Shown: positions 33,067 through 42,561, counted from the first letter of the stretch. The stretch: DNA of 64,000 nt from Roseitranquillus sp963776845 (GCA_963776845.1 CAVZOJ010000001.1:372001-436000), one strand, 5' to 3'. Notes: generated from the letters alone by a model not told the origin. Made by a program: numbers and translations.

Positions 33067-36059
33067 CCAGCCACCGCCTCCAGGGCCGCGGCCGCGTCGA
33101 CCACCGCACGCCCGTCCGCTTCAGCTTCGACGGCCGCCCCTACACCGGCCTCGCCGGCGACATCCTCGCCTCGGCGCTGCTGGCGAACGGCGTCCACCTT
33201 ATGGGCCGGTCGTTCAAGTACCACCGCCCCCGCGGCGTCGTCTCCGCCGGCTCCGACGAGCCGAACGCTCTTGTCGGCACCAGCCGCGGCCCCGGCCGGT
33301 CCGAGCCGAACACCCGCGCCACCATGCAGGAATTGCGCGACGGCCTCGCCGTCACCAGCCAGAATCGCTACCCGTCGCTCAAGTTCGACGTGGGCGAGAT
33401 CAACGACCGCCTCGGCTCGCTGTTCTCCGCCGGCTTCTACTACAAGACCTTCATGTGGCCTCGCACCTTCTGGGACCGCGTCTACGAGCCCGTGATCCGC
33501 GCCGCCGCCGGCCTCGGCACCTCGCCGAAGGAGCCCGACGCCGACCGCTACGCCTCCCGGTTCGCCCACGTCGACGTCCTGATCGTCGGCGCCGGGCCCG
33601 CCGGCCTCGCCGCCGCTCTCGCCGCCGGCCGCTCCGGCGGGAGCGTCATGCTCGTCGACGAAAGCTCCGAGCCCGGCGGCCACCTCCTTTCCGAGCCCGG
33701 CACCGTCATCGACGACAAGCCCGCCTGGGAGTGGCTCCCCGCCACGCTCGCCGAACTGACCCAGCTGCCGAACGTCACCCTCCTGCCACGCACCACCGCC
33801 ATCGGCTACTACCACCAGAACCTCGTCGGCCTCTGCCAGCGCCTCACCGACCACCTCGAGACCCCGCCCGATGGCGCCCCGCGCGAGCGCCTCTGGCGGG
33901 TCCGCGCCGCCCAGGTCGTCCTCGCCCAGGGCGCGCTGGAAAAGCCGCTCGTCTTCGACGGCAACGACCGTCCGGGCGTCATGCTCGCCGGCGCCGCGCA
34001 GACCTACCTGCACCGCTACGGCGTCAAGGTCGGCGAGCGCCCGGTGGTCCTCACCTGCCACGACAGCGCCTGGCACACCGCGTTCGATCTCGCCGAGGCC
34101 GGCGCCAAGCCCGGCGCCATCGTCGACATCCGCGCGGAGGTCGACGCGGACCTCGCCGACCGCGCCCGCGGCCTCGGCATCCCGACGCTCCTCCGCCACA
34201 TCGCGACCGGCACCGAGGGGCGCCTGCGGGTCAAGGCGCTCCGCGTCGCGGCCGTCCGCGATGGCCGTGCCGGCCGGTCGGGCAGGATCCCCTGCGATGC
34301 CGTCCTGATGTGCGGCGGCTGGACTCCGTGCCTGCACCTCTTTTCGCATACCCAGGGCAAGCTCGCCTGGGACGAGGACCTCAACGCCTACCTCCCCGGC
34401 AGGAAGACCGAGGCCGTGCACATTGCCGGTGCCGGACGCGGCCTCTGGGGCATCGCCGCCGCGCTCGCCGACGGCGCCACCGCCGGAGCGCAGGCCGCCC
34501 GCGAGGCCGGGCAAAACGTCGAGCCGCAGGAGCACGCCGTCGAGCACGACCGCGCCGGCAGCGGCATCACCGTGGGTGACCTGCCGACCGACCGCGATCC
34601 CTCGAAGGCCAAAGCCTTTGTCGACTTCCAGAACGACGTCACCGCCAAGGACATTCGCCTTGCCGTGCGCGAGGGGATGCGCTCGATCGAGCACGTCAAG
34701 CGCTACACGACGAACGGCATGGCGACCGACCAGGGCAAGATGTCCAACGTCAACGGCCTGATGATCGCCGCCGACGCGCTCGGCAAGGCGCCACCGCAGG
34801 TCGGCCTCACCACCTTTCGCCCGCCCTACTCGCCGACGACCTTCGGCACCTTCGCCGGCTACCACCAGGGCGCCACCTTCGAGGTCACCCGCCGGACCCC
34901 GATCGACGCCTGGGCGGAAGGCCACGGCGCCGTCTACGAGCCCGTCTCGCTCTGGCGCCGCGCCCGCTACTTCCCGCAGGCCGGCGAGGACATGCACAAT
35001 GCCGTCGCCCGCGAGTGCCGCGCCACTCGCCAGTCGCTGGGCATCTTCGACGCATCGACCCTCGGCAAGATCGAGGTCACGGGCCCCGACGCGGTCGAGT
35101 TCATGAACCGCATGTACACCAACCCCTGGACCAAGCTCGGCGTCGGGCGCTGCCGCTACGGCCTGCTGCTCGGCGAGGACGGGTTCATCCGCGACGACGG
35201 CGTCATCGGCCGCCTCGCCCCTGACCGTTTCCACGTCACCACCACGACCGGCGGGGCGGCGCGCGTCCTCAACATGATGGAGGACTACCTCCAGACCGAG
35301 TGGCCCGACCTCACCGTCTGGCTCACCTCGACCACCGAGCAGTGGGCGACCGTCGCCCTCAACGGCCCGAACGCCCGCAAGCTTCTCGAGCCGCTGACCG
35401 AAGGCCTCGACATCTCCGACGCCGCCTTCCCGCACATGTCGGTCGCCGACTGCACCGTCGCGGGCTTCCGCGCCCAACTCTTCCGCATCTCCTTCACCGG
35501 CGAGCTCGGCTTCGAGGTCAACGTCCCCGCCCGCCACGGCCGCGCCCTCTGGGAGACGCTGTGGCAGGCCGGCCAGCAGTACGAGATCTGCCCCTACGGC
35601 ACCGAGACGATGCACGTCCTGCGCGCCGAGAAGGGCTACATCATCGTCGGCCAGGACACCGACGGCACCGTCACGCCCGACGACGCCGGCCTCTCCTGGG
35701 CGATCGGCAAGGCGAAGCCGGACTTCGTCGGCAAGCGCTCGCTCGCCCGTCCCGACATGCGGGCCGAGGATCGCAAGCAGCTCGTCGGCCTTATCACCGA
35801 CGACCCGAAGGCGGTGCTGGAGGAGGGCGCCCAGATCGTCGCCGACCCCGCGCAGACCGTGCCGATGACCATGCTCGGCCACGTCACCTCGTCCTACTGG
35901 AGCGAAGCGATGGGCCGCTCGATCGCCCTCGCCGTCGTCGCCGGCGGCCGCGCCCGCGAGGGCGAGACGCTGCACATCCCGATGCCGGACAAGACCCTGA
36001 CCGCCAGGGTCACCGGCACCGTCTTCTACGACCCCGAGAACACGCGCCTCAGCGCCTGA
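33063..36059 (+). CDS. soxA: sarcosine oxidase subunit alpha
   Basis: 998 residues, full length. Order of domains: a 2Fe-2S-ferredoxin-like N-terminal part (TPVRFSFDGRPYTGLAGDILASAL), the FAD/NAD-binding oxidoreductase region (VLIVGAGPAGLAAALAAGRSG at about 170-190; a second dinucleotide segment ...VVLAQGALEKPLVFDGNDRPG), and a C-terminal aminomethyltransferase-like (GCV_T) domain from about residue 610 (LGIFDASTLGKIEVTGPDA, FTGELGFEVNVP). It binds NAD, FAD and tetrahydrofolate and yields 5,10-methylene-THF. The start overlaps soxD by ATGA; the frame continues upstream only through soxD DNA. soxG follows after 13 bases. Confidence 0.93.
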   Translation: MTSHRLQGRGRVDHRTPVRFSFDGRPYTGLAGDILASALLANGVHLMGRSFKYHRPRGVVSAGSDEPNALVGTSRGPGRSEPNTRATMQELRDGLAVTSQNRYPSLKFDVGEINDRLGSLFSAGFYYKTFMWPRTFWDRVYEPVIRAAAGLGTSPKEPDADRYASRFAHVDVLIVGAGPAGLAAALAAGRSGGSVMLVDESSEPGGHLLSEPGTVIDDKPAWEWLPATLAELTQLPNVTLLPRTTAIGYYHQNLVGLCQRLTDHLETPPDGAPRERLWRVRAAQVVLAQGALEKPLVFDGNDRPGVMLAGAAQTYLHRYGVKVGERPVVLTCHDSAWHTAFDLAEAGAKPGAIVDIRAEVDADLADRARGLGIPTLLRHIATGTEGRLRVKALRVAAVRDGRAGRSGRIPCDAVLMCGGWTPCLHLFSHTQGKLAWDEDLNAYLPGRKTEAVHIAGAGRGLWGIAAALADGATAGAQAAREAGQNVEPQEHAVEHDRAGSGITVGDLPTDRDPSKAKAFVDFQNDVTAKDIRLAVREGMRSIEHVKRYTTNGMATDQGKMSNVNGLMIAADALGKAPPQVGLTTFRPPYSPTTFGTFAGYHQGATFEVTRRTPIDAWAEGHGAVYEPVSLWRRARYFPQAGEDMHNAVARECRATRQSLGIFDASTLGKIEVTGPDAVEFMNRMYTNPWTKLGVGRCRYGLLLGEDGFIRDDGVIGRLAPDRFHVTTTTGGAARVLNMMEDYLQTEWPDLTVWLTSTTEQWATVALNGPNARKLLEPLTEGLDISDAAFPHMSVADCTVAGFRAQLFRISFTGELGFEVNVPARHGRALWETLWQAGQQYEICPYGTETMHVLRAEKGYIIVGQDTDGTVTPDDAGLSWAIGKAKPDFVGKRSLARPDMRAEDRKQLVGLITDDPKAVLEEGAQIVADPAQTVPMTMLGHVTSSYWSEAMGRSIALAVVAGGRAREGETLHIPMPDKTLTARVTGTVFYDPENTRLSA

Positions 36060-36072
36060 GCCGGAGAGAGAG

Positions 36073-36609
36073 ATGAACGCCCCCACCGACAGCCGCGCCT
36101 TCTCCGGCTCCGCCTCCGTCACCGAGCTGCCGCCCGCCGCCCGCTACTCGCTGCGCGTCGCGCTGGGGGATGCCGCTGCAATCTCGAAGGCAATCGCCGT
36201 CGATCTTCCTTCCCGCATCGGCGTCCGCGCCTCGTCGGATCGGCGCAGCGCGCTCTGCCTCGGTCCGGACGAGTGGGTGGTGGTCACGTCCGAGCCCGAC
36301 CGTGATGCCCTCGCCGCAGCCTTCGACGGCATCGCGGAGGTTCCCTTCAGCGCCGTGGAAGTCTCCGATCGCGAGATCACCCTCACCGTCGAGGGCCCAG
36401 CCGTTCTCGATCTCCTCGCCACCGGCTGCCCGCTCGACCTCGCGCGGATGCCGGTCGGCGCCGGCACCCGCACCGTCTTCGACACGGTCCAGATCGTCCT
36501 GACGCGCGAGGCCGAGGATCGCTTCAATCTAACCGCCTGGCGATCGTTCATGCCGCACGTCCGCGCCCTCCTTGACCTCGCCGAACGCGAACTCGGCGTG
36601 GGCCTCTGA
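36073..36609 (+). CDS. soxG: sarcosine oxidase subunit gamma
   Basis: 178 residues. Family features are SDRRSALCLGPDEWVVV, where the LGPDEWL-type motif marks this subunit, then SDREITLTVEGPAVLDLLATGCPLDL and the terminal WRSFMPHVRALLDLA. It closes the heterotetramer near the folate site. GGAGAGAGAG precedes the ATG. It is the last of the four genes; no serine hydroxymethyltransferase or formyl-THF deformylase gene follows, unlike in several other operons of this kind. Confidence 0.9.
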   Translation: MNAPTDSRAFSGSASVTELPPAARYSLRVALGDAAAISKAIAVDLPSRIGVRASSDRRSALCLGPDEWVVVTSEPDRDALAAAFDGIAEVPFSAVEVSDREITLTVEGPAVLDLLATGCPLDLARMPVGAGTRTVFDTVQIVLTREAEDRFNLTAWRSFMPHVRALLDLAERELGVGL

Positions 36610-36718
36610 TCCGAGCTCAGTACCGAGCGCTCGTCCTCCGCTTCTCCGAACGGCGCCGCCGGCCAGTCCGAAAGACCTTCCGCATGAAGAGCCTGAAGAG
36701 CCTTTGACAGAAGCAACG

Positions 36719-37159
36719 TCACGGCCCTTCAGGCGTGAATGTGTTGCCGATACTCTCCCAGAGCCAGCCCGACGATCCGGTTCCGGCGTCGGAATCGCCG
36801 ACCTCCCACGAAACGCGCTCCACCGGCAGGCAGCCTAATTGCAGGAGTTCTTGCGCCTTCGCGACCCGCAGACGCTGCGCGAGTTCGGTCGTGGTCAGGC
36901 CGGTCGCTTTCTGGAAACGACGCAGCAGCGTACGCTTTTCCAGTCCAGCCTGTTCCGTCAGCGTCGCGAGGCGCGCATCCCGCCCCTCGTTCGCCTGCAA
37001 GAAGTGCTGGGCCTTGAGGATGTCGGCGTCGCCATGGGTCAGACGGGGCGCGAAGGCGCTGTAGTGGCGCGGCTCCCGCCCCGGCGGGTCCAGCGCTCTA
37101 AGTACGGGCGCGGCAGCAGTGCGGATTACGTCGTTTCTACGAGCGGCGGTGCTGCGCAC
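36719..37159 (-). pseudogene. AraC/GlxA-type regulator remnant
   Basis: This is the C-terminal third of a GlxA-type AraC regulator. It retains HYSAFAPRLTHGDADILKAQHFL and the first helix-turn-helix GLEKRTLLRRFQKATGL. The N-terminal DJ-1-like domain (about 200 residues) is gone. In the second HTH the normal stretch after SDAG is lost: at about 36770 the frame jumps, and the shifted frame reads RIVGLALGEYRQHIHA before a stop, the true family C-terminus. So there is a short internal deletion of non-triplet length plus a large 5' deletion. It is not a functional regulator. Confidence 0.75.
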
Positions 37160-37202
37160 GTCGCATCATGGTGCCAGTGATTCCAGTCAGGGACGATAAG
37201 CG

Positions 37203-38333
37203 ATGCCGGCTCAGGAGGATGTGGTGGTGGCGAAAGCCGAGACCGGTCAGGTGTACGCCGCACCTCGATGGGCGGTCATCGGCATCTTTCTGATGCTGCT
37301 CGTGGCAGGCCTCGCCTACGCCAGGCTGTTTTTGATGCCGGTCGTCCTCGCCGTGCTGCTGCAGCTCGTCTTCAGCCCGGTCAGGCGTCAGCTCGAGCGG
37401 CTCGGAGTGCCGTCGGGACTTGCCGCGTTCGTCATCGTGGCAACCCTTCTTTCAGGCGTCGCCGGCGGCGTGGCAAGCTTGGCTGTTCCGGCAAGCGGAT
37501 GGGTCGAACGCGCTCCGACCATCGGGCGCGAGCTGCGCGAGAAATTCGAAGAGATCCGAGGCGTCACCGAGGGGATGCAGCAGGCCGCCGAACAGGTCGA
37601 CGAGATGACGAAAAGCGAAGAGGACCCCGACGTTCAGCGCGTCAGGGTCGAGGAAGAGGGGAACGCACTCGCCCTCGCGATGTCGCTCCCGGCGGTGCTG
37701 GCACAGATCGTCTTCACACTTATCCTGCTGTTCTTCCTGCTGTCCTCGGGCGACATGTTCTACGAGAAGATCGTCTACGTCCTGCCCACGTTCAGCGACA
37801 AGCGGCGGGCCATTCGCATCGCCTATGCCATCGAGCGGAAGCTTTCTCACTACCTGTTCACGATCGCGGCGATCAACGCCGGCCTCGGCTTGTCGGTTGG
37901 TCTGGCAATGTGGTGGTTCGGCATGCCGAACCCCGCCCTGTTCGGCGTCTTGGCATTCCTGCTCAACTTCATCCCCTACGTCGGGGCTCTCGTCGGCGTG
38001 GCGGCCGCGCTGGTCGTGGGAATCGTTAGCCTCGACACGCTCAACGAGGCCTTCGCCGCGGCAGCGACGTATTTCGTGCTGACCAGCGTCGAGGGGCAAT
38101 TCGTGACCCCATACTTCGTAGGGCGCAGCCTGCGGCTGAACACGGTGGTCGTGTTCCTGTCGGTCACCCTCTTCGCCTGGCTCTGGTCTGTCGTGGGCAT
38201 GCTGGTCGCGACACCGCTCCTCGTCGCGGTAAGGACCTTCTGCGAGCATGTGCCCGGACTGCAGGGCTTCGGCCACTTTCTGTCTGCCCGAGGCGCCGAG
38301 CACGAGGACCTCGAAGAGCCGGTCGCGAAGTAG
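37203..38333 (+). CDS. AI-2E family transporter (PerM/TqsA-like)
   Basis: 376 residues of the UPF0118 membrane family. Paired N-terminal membrane segments (about 20-65: VIGIFLMLLVAGLAYARLFLMP), a third around 75-95, a charged periplasmic or cytoplasmic central segment (about 100-155, acidic VRVEEEGN), then a membrane-rich second half with the family markers LNFIPYVGALVGV and VEGQFVTPYFVGRSLRLN. Despite the name, members export or exchange various solutes including autoinducer-2 and Na+/H+. AGGGA lies ahead of the ATG. It appears monocistronic, beside the broken regulator and about 450 bases before the IS66 end. Confidence 0.85.
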   Translation: MPAQEDVVVAKAETGQVYAAPRWAVIGIFLMLLVAGLAYARLFLMPVVLAVLLQLVFSPVRRQLERLGVPSGLAAFVIVATLLSGVAGGVASLAVPASGWVERAPTIGRELREKFEEIRGVTEGMQQAAEQVDEMTKSEEDPDVQRVRVEEEGNALALAMSLPAVLAQIVFTLILLFFLLSSGDMFYEKIVYVLPTFSDKRRAIRIAYAIERKLSHYLFTIAAINAGLGLSVGLAMWWFGMPNPALFGVLAFLLNFIPYVGALVGVAAALVVGIVSLDTLNEAFAAAATYFVLTSVEGQFVTPYFVGRSLRLNTVVVFLSVTLFAWLWSVVGMLVATPLLVAVRTFCEHVPGLQGFGHFLSARGAEHEDLEEPVAK

Positions 38334-38779
38334 GTCGTGAGTCCGCTTCGATTTTTAGGCGAGCGAGCTGCGGGGGGGGTTGAGACGGGCAGGCCCTTTA
38401 ATCAGACGGCGCGACCGCAGCATTGGCTTCAACCGGGCTCTCCAGGCGATCATCCTAACAGCGGATCCGAGACCCGCTCGGGACGGTTAGAGGTCAATCA
38501 GGGTTGCCCGCGGCGTCAACAGAGTAACGGACGCCATTCGGCGACCTGCCCTGCTCGACGAACAGGAACTTGCGCTCGCCGTAGGGACGCTGGGAGAGTT
38601 GCCGGTGCAGCGGTCGCAACCCGATCGTCATTCGCGGTTGAGGACGGCCGCCGCGCAGGGTTGCGGCGGCCATGCATGTAGAAGCCATCGTTCTGCCCCC
38701 CATGCATCTTCGGCGCGAGGGACATGGCAAGCTGTCTCGCTAAGGGACTGTGTTTCCGGAGCGGGACCGCGGACGAACC
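38334..38779. other. intergenic stretch before the IS66 end, with a strong hairpin
   Basis: No convincing gene was found. Short minus-strand frames (38494-38730) resemble no family I know. GGCCGCCGC (38646-38654) pairs perfectly with GCGGCGGCC (38663-38671), with an 8-nt loop; its function is unknown. The right edge abuts the IS66 terminal repeat at 38780. Confidence 0.4.
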
Positions 38780-38884
38780 GTAAGCGCGCCGCTTGCGGCA
38801 TAGCGGCGTCGGCTTGACGGACCTCCGGCGCTGATCTCAGGCCAGACTGCAAACTTCTTTGGAAACGATGGCCGCGGTTGGCGG

Positions 38885-39975
38885 TCAGGCGGCGGCGTTT
38901 GCGGCGGGTTTGGCGACGGCCCAGGGGAGCAGATCGTCGATGCGCGCCATCGGGTGGCCGGCGGCGATCGCCTCGAGCACCGCCTTCATGTAGCCGTAGG
39001 GCTCGACCCCGTTCACGCGGCAGGTCCCGATCAGCGAGGCGATGCGGGCCCAGGCCTCGGCGCCCTCGTCGTGACCCGCGAAGAGTGCATTCTTTCGCGT
39101 GAGGGCATGGGGCCTGATCAGGTTCTCGACCCTGTTCGAGTCCAGCTCAACGCGGCCGTCCTGGAGGAAGACGCAGAGCGGCTCCCAGCTCTTGAGGATA
39201 TAGCGGACGGCCTCGCCCATCTTGCTGGCGCCGGACAGGTGCTCCTTCTGGGCGCGCAGCCACGCGCCGAGCGCGTCCGTCAGCGGCTTCGACCGCGCCT
39301 GGCGGGCGGCGTGACGCTTCTCGGGGCCGCGGCCGCGGATCTCGGCCTCGATGGCGTAGAGCGCGGCGATGCGCCGGAGCGCCTCTTCGGCCACGGGCGA
39401 GCCCGCTTTCGGCGTGGCATCGATCAGCTTGCGCCGCGCGTGGGACCAACATTTCGCGAGCACGAGCGGTCGGCCGCCCTCGCGGTCGCCCTTGGTGAGG
39501 CGCTTGCAGCCGGCGTAGCGCGTCGACTTGCAGGACGCCGTCGAAGCCTGTCAGCAGCCGCTCGGCATGCGCACCGGCGCGGCCAGGGGCATAGGAGAAC
39601 ACGACGATGCGCCATGTCGCGCCATCGGTCCGAGCGACAATGGCGCATGCGGGTCGCCGCCGCCCCAAGGACGGTCATCCCTGGCCATCGCCCAGAGGTA
39701 GCCCGTCTTGGTCTTGCCGCGGCCGGGGTCGAGCACCGGGATCGAGGTCTCGTCCATGTAGAGCTTGCCCGAGCGCTTCAGGAGCTCGGCCATCCGGTCG
39801 ACGATCGGGCACAGATGCCAGGCGGCGACACCCATCCAGTCCGCCAAGGTCGAGCGATCCACCGTCACGCCATGGCGGGCGAGGACCTGGCTCTGCCGGT
39901 ACAAGGGCATGTGCTCGGAGAACTTGGCGACCATGACATGGGCGATCAGCGGTGAGCCATGGTGTCGCCATTGAT
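38885..39975 (-). pseudogene. IS66 transposase TnpC, 5'-truncated and frameshifted
   Basis: C-terminal two thirds of the IS66 DDE transposase in three frames. About 39975-39650 reads SPLIAHVMVAKFSEHMPLYRQ and MDETSIPVLDPGRGKTKTGY. The middle frame (about 39650-39520) reads GATWRIVVFSYAPGRAGAHA. 39463-38885 reads LAKCWSHARRKLIDA, VELDSNRVENLIRPHALTRKN (catalytic Glu region) and ends in the IS66 C-terminal signature IDDLLPW. The amino-terminal leucine-zipper/zinc part is cut off at the IS1111 boundary. It cannot make an active enzyme. Confidence 0.8.
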
Positions 39976-40054
39976 GGAGTGGATGGCTCCCGCTCCCGGC
40001 ATCGGGATGTGCCACGGTGGGTGTTGTTGAACAGTCCACCGAAGGGAGCCATCC

Positions 40055-41057
40055 ATGGAACAGCCTACCACCATCGGCATCGATCTGGCGAAGAGCATCT
40101 TCCAGGTGCACGGCGTGAGCGTAGATGGGCCCGTTGTGCTGCGTCGGCAGCTGCGCCGGGGCCAGGTTCTAACCTTCTTCTCGCGTCTCGATCCGTGCCT
40201 GATCGGGATGGAGGCTTGCTCCGGTGCGCATCATTGGGCGCGGGAGCTTTCGGCGCTCGGCCACGAGGTGCGGCTCATGCCGGCGGCATACGTGAAGCCG
40301 TATGTAAAGCGCGGCAAGACCGACAGGGCGGACGCGGAGGCGATTTGCGAAGCGGTGACGCGGCCGACGATGCGCTTCGTGCCGGTGAAGTCGGCGGAGG
40401 CTCAGGCGGCGCTGCTCGACCACAAGGCGCGGGACTTCCTCATCCGCCAGCAGACCCAGACCGTGAACACGATCCGTGCGCATCTCGCCGAGTTCGGGAT
40501 CGTGGTGGCGAAGGGTATCCAGAATGTCGACCGGCTCCTTGCCGCTGCGGAGCAGACGCCCGAGGCCGCGCGACCCGCCCTCGACCTGCTGGCTGGCCAG
40601 CTCCGCGATCTGCGCGCCCGGATCGAGACGGTCACCGCGCGCATCGAAGCGGCGCAGAAGAGCGACCCGCTCGCCCGACGTCTCGCCACGATCCCCGGGC
40701 TCGGACCGATTGCCTCGAGCGCCTTCGCCGTCACCGCCCGACGTCGCGGCGTTCCGCTCCGCGCGAGACTATTCCGCCTGGCTCGGGCTCACGCCGAAGC
40801 CCCATTCGAGCGGCGGCAAGGAGCGGCTCGGGCGGATCTCGAAGGCTGGAAACCGTTACCTGCGACGCCTGCTCTACCTCGGCGCCATGGCGCAGATCGC
40901 AGGCCGGCGCCGCGGACGACCCGGGACCGACTGGCTTTGGAAGATGCTGGAGAGAAAGCCTGTGAAGGTGGTGGCCATCGCCCTGGCCAACCGGATGGCG
41001 CGGGTCGTCTGGGCGCTCGTCAGGAGCGGCGAAAGCTACCGGGCAGCCCCGGTCTGA
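40055..41057 (+). CDS. IS1111-group transposase (DEDD type), one frameshift
   Basis: About 333 residues when joined. The N-terminal RuvC-like DEDD domain begins TTIGIDLAKSIFQVHG (Asp10), with GMEACSGAHHWARE and KTDRADAEAICEAV; the C-terminal Transposase_20 domain begins ARRLATIPGLGPIASSAF. At 40738-40740 one C too many (CCC) shifts the frame; removing it joins AVTA to DVAAFRSARDYSAWLGL and then the conserved SGGKERLGRISKAGNRYLRRLL up to the stop at 41057. The catalytic serine region of the second domain lies after the shift, so the element is inactive unless this base is a read error. The GGGAG ribosome site lies within an inverted repeat. Confidence 0.8.
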
Positions 41058-41303
41058 CAGAACACGCCGGCGCAGATCGGCTCCGAGACGGTGAGGCGCG
41101 ACGTGAGGTGATGGCGACAGGACGGCGAAACGGCAATCGGGACACCCTGTTCGAACCGAAGCACCTCCGAGTGCGTGCCATTGATCGGGACCCGAGCGCC
41201 GGCGGACTTCATCAGGGCGCGCAGCTGCCACGCTGCACATCAGACGCCGTACACATGGCCGCGACCGACCAAACCCAGCCACCGAACAGCGCCCTTGCCC
41301 CGC
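41058..41303 (+). ncRNA. candidate bridge-RNA region of the IS1111-group element
   Basis: Non-coding DNA between the transposase stop and the right terminal repeat. IS110-family elements encode a guide (bridge) RNA in their longer non-coding end, which is the downstream end in the IS1111 group. Its position and length fit. I have not derived target- or donor-binding loops, so this is a positional prediction. Confidence 0.35.
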
Positions 41304-41316
41304 GGGAGCCATCCAC

Positions 41317-42027
41317 ACATGGTTCGAGCGACAATGTCGACGGCAGGCCTTCGGCGGTCTGCACGACGCCAAGGACGAACTGGCGGGCGATGCCACCGGT
41401 CTCCTTGTTCATGCCGAACGCACGCAGATCCTCGTCCACCTCGCCCTCGCCGTGGATACGCACGGTGGTCAGATCGTAGAACACCACCGCGAGATCCTGA
41501 TCGACCAGCGGCCGGATCTGCCCGGCCAACTCCGTCTCGAGCCGGTCGGCGTGATCCATCAGAGCGTCCATCGCCCGCAGCAGATGCTGGTGTGTCACGC
41601 CCTCGGGCATGGCCGGCATGGCGACGGTCTCCAACCAACGCAGGCAGCCCAGCTTCGAGTCCGGCGCGCAGAGACGGTTGAAGACCATCGCCCGGACGAG
41701 GGCCTCGATGTCCGACTTGCGCTTGCCGGACCGCAGAGCGCGTCCGAGGGCACGGTCGAAACCGAGGTCTTTCCACAGCTCGTGCAGGGCAAAGACGTTT
41801 CCATAGGCGCGTGCCGACTCGTGGGCGATCTCGACCTTGGCGGGTTCGTCGCGCCCGGCCGCGCGGCACAGACCCCGGATCAAGGCATCGAGGTGACCCT
41901 CTTCCATGCTGTCGATGCGCCCGAGATTGGCGACCACCCGGTGGCGGGGCTTGCCGGCCTCGTTGCGGTAGGACTCGACGACCTGGAGGTAGCGCCGCCC
42001 ACCGCTCTCGTTGATGCGCAAAAACAT
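41317..42027 (-). pseudogene. IS1634-type transposase, N-terminal fragment
   Basis: About 235 codons of an IS1634-like transposase starting at ATG 42027: FLRINESGGRRYLQVVESYR and HRVVANLGRIDSMEEGHLDAL, then the central LVDQDLAVVFYDLTTVRIHGEG with an acidic catalytic-type residue. Similarity ends at ...GVVQTAEGLPST, exactly where the IS1111 right end begins (41316). The remaining half, including later DDE residues, is absent. The first bases upstream join to IS66 tnpA near 42150. This is a relic. Confidence 0.75.
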
Positions 42028-42109
42028 GCCTACTGAATAGCGCGGAAACCCCCGCGATGGCGCGAACGGTCTCGACGTGTGACTACAGACCTCTCGGTTT
42101 CCTACCCTC

Positions 42110-42448
42110 CTAAATCCTTGATCTGACACCGCCAGGCGACCTCAATCGAACCAGATCACACCCGATTTTGTCGAACTTCGGGAAGCCGTCCTCCGCGACC
42201 GGGTCCTCCGGCAGCGCCAGCCGACCCTGCCGCGCCGCCCGCCGCCATGTCGTCAGCTGCTGCGGCGCGATCCCGTGCCGGTGCGCGACATCCTTCACCG
42301 ACGCTCCGTGCTCCAGGCTCTCGCGGACGATCCGCCCCTTCACCGCCTCTGGCCGCTCACGCCGGCCCGTCGCGCTCTCCCGGACCTCGATCCGCCCCGC
42401 GAACCCTGATCGCCAGTCGTCGCCCCCGCCCGAGCCGTGTTTGCCCAT
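42110..42448 (-). pseudogene. IS66 TnpA-like helix-turn-helix protein, 3' end replaced
   Basis: 112 codons. The IS66 accessory protein is seen in RRERPEAVKGRIVRESLEHG and GASVKDVAHRHGIAPQQLTTWRRAARQG, a helix-turn-helix that binds the element ends. After AEDGFPKF the frame runs into foreign sequence (DKIGCDLVRLRSPGG...), the border with the IS1634 remnant, so the native C-terminus is missing. It lies 78 bases inside the right IS66 repeat. Confidence 0.7.
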
Positions 42449-42561
42449 GCCAAACCCTCCAAAGAACTTAGCGGAGCGTCAGGCAGCCAGCGCATGTGCT
42501 GAAGGTCGAAGGCTTATGGGGCGTCCGGCGCGCTTACGGACGATCGAGCGACGAGGAGCGC

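Larger units (their letters stand above)
39979..41316 (+). mobile_element. IS110 family (IS1111 group) insertion element
   Basis: GTGGATGGCTCCC (39979-39991) and its exact complement GGGAGCCATCCAC (41304-41316) bound a 1338-bp element holding one IS110-type transposase gene. IS1111-group members are known for such short (sub)terminal inverted repeats. A third copy of the repeat, GGGAGCCATCC (40044-40054), abuts the start codon and can pair with the left end. About 250 non-coding bases lie between gene and right end. A truncated second copy with the same left-end design is at 59450-59672. Inserted into IS66 tnpC on the left and abutting IS1634 DNA on the right. Confidence 0.75.
38780..42537 (-). 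mobile_element. IS66-family element, internally deleted, with nested ISs
   Basis: Perfect 12-bp terminal inverted repeats: GTAAGCGCGCCG at 38780-38791 and its complement CGGCGCGCTTAC at 42526-42537, the GTAA...TTAC ends typical of IS66. The tnpA-like gene lies at the right end and the 3' half of tnpC at the left. tnpB and the first part of tnpC are missing, replaced by an IS1111-group element (39979-41316) and an IS1634-type remnant. GGACGA occurs just outside both ends (38771-38776, 42538-42543), possibly a decayed target duplication. The whole lies directly behind nhaC. Confidence 0.75.

Noticed and set aside
33009..36122. A 1037-codon open frame on the minus strand opposite soxA
   Set aside because: High-GC shadow of soxA; composition is Gly/Ala/Asp-rich with no recognisable domain, and soxA is fully explained.
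38494..38730. Possible small minus-strand gene between the AI-2E transporter and IS66
   Set aside because: Two overlapping frames are equally open, no family match and no clear ribosome site; left as unassigned intergenic DNA.
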